A stretch of 47,773 nucleotides of DNA, taken from positions 1-47,773 of the forward strand of contig NZ_CAMPKE010000023.1 in assembly GCF_946887195.1 (NCBI RefSeq). Direction: 5' to 3'. The DNA is from an uncultured Halomonas sp. GTDB taxonomy: Bacteria; Pseudomonadota; Gammaproteobacteria; Pseudomonadales; Halomonadaceae. The notes beneath the pieces were generated by a model. That model searched no databases. It was given only the letters and a program-made list of their open reading frames with translations, and had not been told where the DNA came from. Positions 45,701 through 47,773 of this stretch are shown one piece after another; within the stretch, counting starts at the first letter, position 1; each line of letters starts with the position of its first letter. A program made the position numbers and the translations under genes.

Positions 45701-45737
45701 ATCGCGTTTCCCTATGCGTTCGATAGCCATTGCCGCC
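45701..45737 (-). promoter_or_regulatory. Partial OxyR-like site upstream of katA
   Basis: The spacing of the OxyR tetrad (four four-base boxes, seven-base gaps) is met by ATCG (45701), CTAT (45712), ATAG (45723) and CGCC (45734). The two central boxes are perfect, one outer box has a single change, and the last is poor. Placement upstream of a catalase supports it. Confidence 0.35.
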
Positions 45738-45848
45738 GGTGGCCGATACGCTATGGGTAAATCTCGATCGTTGGGGTAGGTATTGATCGCGCCATTCTTC
45801 ACAAGGCTCGCAGGCATTGGCCGCTTACTGACGCTGGGCATCAAATCG

Positions 45849-47773
45849 ATGCACAAGCGTCTGTTATTGGGGCTGGCGGTTGGCTGGGTCGTGGTGGTGG
45901 CTGTGATTCTGGTATGGACCTGGCAATCGGGACAGTCACTGATACGCCAAGTCAACAACGCGCACCTGGACTACGAAGCACGAATGATCGCCGCGGATAT
46001 CGAGCAGGAAGTGGCGCTTCGCATCGAGGTGCTGCAACGCCTGGCCGATACGCTAGCCCAACCTTTACCGTCTGATTCGTCGACGCTGCGTAGTGAGCTA
46101 CGCCAGAACGGTGCGCTGCTCGCACTGTTCGATGGTTTGGTCGTGGTCAGCGCTAAAGGGCGCGTGCTGGCCGACTGGCCCCGGCAGGAGGGACGCCAGG
46201 GTATGGACGTTACCGACCGGACCTATTTCCAGTTTCAGCGTCAGGTGGGACGTCCTCATGTCAGTGAACCCTTCTTCGGTCGTGCCAGCGAGACGCCGCT
46301 GGTCATGATCAGTGTGCCGCTGCACCATCGCAATGGTGATTTCGCGGGCATGGTAGGTGGCGTGGTCAGCGTCTTGCACAGTAACTTTTTCAACAATCTG
46401 CGCGGTATTCGCATTGGTAGGCAAGGCTTCGCAGCGGTGATGACCGTTGCGGGGCGAGTTCTGGTACATCCCGCTCGCGATTGGCTGCTGCGCCCAGCGC
46501 CATCGGCGCGCCAGAATCCTTGGCTGGATCTGGCGCTGTCCGGCTGGGAAGGCACCGCGATAGGGCCGCTGACCAGCGGTGAAATGGCATTACAGGCCTA
46601 TCAGCAGGTGTGGTCGGCGGGCTGGGTCGTGGGTATTTTCGTGCCGCTGGAGCAGGCATTCGCGCCCTTGCAGTGGTTCGTGCGCAATCTCTGGTGGGTG
46701 GGTGCGATCACCGTCGTGACGATGTTTCCGCTGCTATGGTGGTTGCTGGAGCTGGCGTTGCTGCCGCTGCACCGATTGGAGCGCCAGATCGATGCGGTGG
46801 GCGAGGGCCATCGTGAGCGGGTCGATCTCAAGACTCGCACGCTCGAACTTACCCGAGTGGCGGAAACCTTCAATCGCGTTGCGAACAGCCGCCGCGAGGC
46901 GGAGGGCCGATTGCTCGATCGGCAGGCCTTCCTGGATGCGGTGCTGGCCTCGTCGCCGGTCGGCATGTTCGTCTATGACCTGGATGGCGAAATCCGCTAC
47001 ATCAATCCGGCCATGAGCGGCCTGACGGGCTATACCTTGGCCCAGTACCGACAGATGGGGCGAACGGATCACATCCATCCCGAGGATCGTGACGACGTCA
47101 TGAACCACTGGGCGGATTCGCTGGCCTCCGGACGCGATTTTCAGCGCCAGTATCGATACGTCACCGCGCGCGGGGAAACGATCTGGGTCGAGGCGCATGC
47201 TACCTTGGTGCGCCTGGAAAGCGGTAAGCCGCTGGGCTTCGTCGGCACCCTGAAGGACATTACCCAGCGCCGCGAAATGGAGGCACTACAGCGCTGGGAG
47301 GCCGAACACGATCCGCTGACCGGCCTACTCAACCGGCGCGGCTTCGAGCGCCGCCTGGAAGAAGCGTTGGCCGATTGGCAGAAGAGTCGCAATTGTGCGG
47401 CGCTGATCCTGTTCGATCTGGATCATTTCAAGCCCATCAACGATGAGGGCGGCCACGCGCTGGGCGATGAAATGCTCCAGCGGATCGCCACGGCGATTGG
47501 CCTCAAGGTGCGCAAGAGCGATTATCTGGCGCGCCATGGTGGCGATGAGTTCGCCGTATTGATGCCCGGTTGCGGGCTGGAACAGGCCCGCAATACCGCA
47601 CAGGCGCTACGTCTGGCTGTCGGGGAGTTGAGTGTCGAACATGCCGGCAAGACCTATCGGGTGTCGCTGAGTTTGGGCGTGACGGCGCTGCGAGATAGCG
47701 ACCGAACCATCGACGCACCCTTGCAGCGGGCCGATCAGGCGAGCTATCAGGCCAAGGCGCAGGGCCGCGATCG
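45849..47773 (+). CDS. Membrane PAS-GGDEF diguanylate cyclase (3' end outside window)
   Basis: The frame is open to the window end, giving at least 641 residues. It has an N-terminal TM helix ([19 protein letters not shown]), a periplasmic sensor of the Cache type ([40 protein letters not shown]), a second TM region with [18 protein letters not shown], a linker, a PAS domain ([20 protein letters not shown], ending [14 protein letters not shown]) and a GGDEF domain. The active site is RHGGDEFAV, with metal residues in [11 protein letters not shown]. The inhibitory RxxD site (RKSD) lies at its normal distance, so c-di-GMP feedback is likely. The start is uncertain: a TTG at 45783 would add 22 residues. 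No EAL is visible before the cut. Confidence 0.9.
   Translation, partial: MHKRLLLGLAVGWVVVVAVILVWTWQSGQSLIRQVNNAHLDYEARMIAADIEQEVALRIEVLQRLADTLAQPLPSDSSTLRSELRQNGALLALFDGLVVVSAKGRVLADWPRQEGRQGMDVTDRTYFQFQRQVGRPHVSEPFFGRASETPLVMISVPLHHRNGDFAGMVGGVVSVLHSNFFNNLRGIRIGRQGFAAVMTVAGRVLVHPARDWLLRPAPSARQNPWLDLALSGWEGTAIGPLTSGEMALQAYQQVWSAGWVVGIFVPLEQAFAPLQWFVRNLWWVGAITVVTMFPLLWWLLELALLPLHRLERQIDAVGEGHRERVDLKTRTLELTRVAETFNRVANSRREAEGRLLDRQAFLDAVLASSPVGMFVYDLDGEIRYINPAMSGLTGYTLAQYRQMGRTDHIHPEDRDDVMNHWADSLASGRDFQRQYRYVTARGETIWVEAHATLVRLESGKPLGFVGTLKDITQRREMEALQRWEAEHDPLTGLLNRRGFERRLEEALADWQKSRNCAALILFDLDHFKPINDEGGHALGDEMLQRIATAIGLKVRKSDYLARHGGDEFAVLMPGCGLEQARNTAQALRLAVGELSVEHAGKTYRVSLSLGVTALRDSDRTIDAPLQRADQASYQAKAQGRD

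Overview
The window reads as a chromosomal stretch of a GC-rich gammaproteobacterium, most likely a Halomonas-type (Halomonadaceae) organism. This is an inference from the gene set (HslR/HslO, Tex, Rsd/AlgQ, DsbB, PtsP, ProQ-like protein, DUF1127), from gene orders shared with Pseudomonas and Escherichia (nudE | yrfG-hslR-hslO-pckA; HAD-rppH-ptsP; lgt-thyA-folA), and from a very acidic general porin typical of halophiles. No rRNA, tRNA, CRISPR array, transposase or integrase was recognised.

Layout. 1-830: tail of a glycine-rich, truncated gene and an overlapping small membrane protein, resembling a secreted effector and its immunity protein. 897-12.4 kb: YdgA-family protein, Lon-family protease behind a sigma-32-like promoter, IlvD, a YdgJ-type oxidoreductase, NudE, and the yrfG-hslR-hslO-pckA block. 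12.5-19.7 kb: Tat-signal MsrB, a LysR regulator divergent from a DUF1127 gene, Tex, GshA, DsbB and an Rsd/AlgQ anti-sigma factor. 19.7-25.3 kb: minus-strand RND pump, its adaptor and a HAD phosphatase, then RppH. 25.3-32.1 kb: PtsP, an NRDE protein (minus strand), a membrane receiver protein that looks like a hybrid kinase stripped of its kinase, Lgt, ThyA and FolA.

32.1-39.8 kb is the accessory part. It holds ParE/RelE-type, VapBC, HigBA, BrnTA and TacAT toxin-antitoxin modules, two nearly identical orphan antitoxins each carrying a stub of its lost toxin, a brnA fragment and a DUF2442 gene. A ProQ/FinO-domain gene and the porin interrupt this stretch. The first two modules each end in a 60-bp repeat, and a divergent copy of the last 48 bp of folA lies between them. 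This suggests repeated insertion of toxin-antitoxin segments at the 3' end of folA.

40.0-44.1 kb is a four-gene ABC importer of the spermidine/putrescine class whose binding protein has a Tat-type signal. It is followed by a minus-strand clade-3-like catalase with a partial OxyR-like site upstream, and by a membrane PAS-GGDEF diguanylate cyclase cut by the window end.

Several genes fit one theme, protection from stress. GshA, DsbB, HslO, MsrB and KatA handle thiol and oxidant stress; Lon, HslR and HslO handle protein damage; Rsd, PtsP, RppH and ProQ act in global regulation. All functional statements come from reading the sequence and from general family knowledge; no database search was run.
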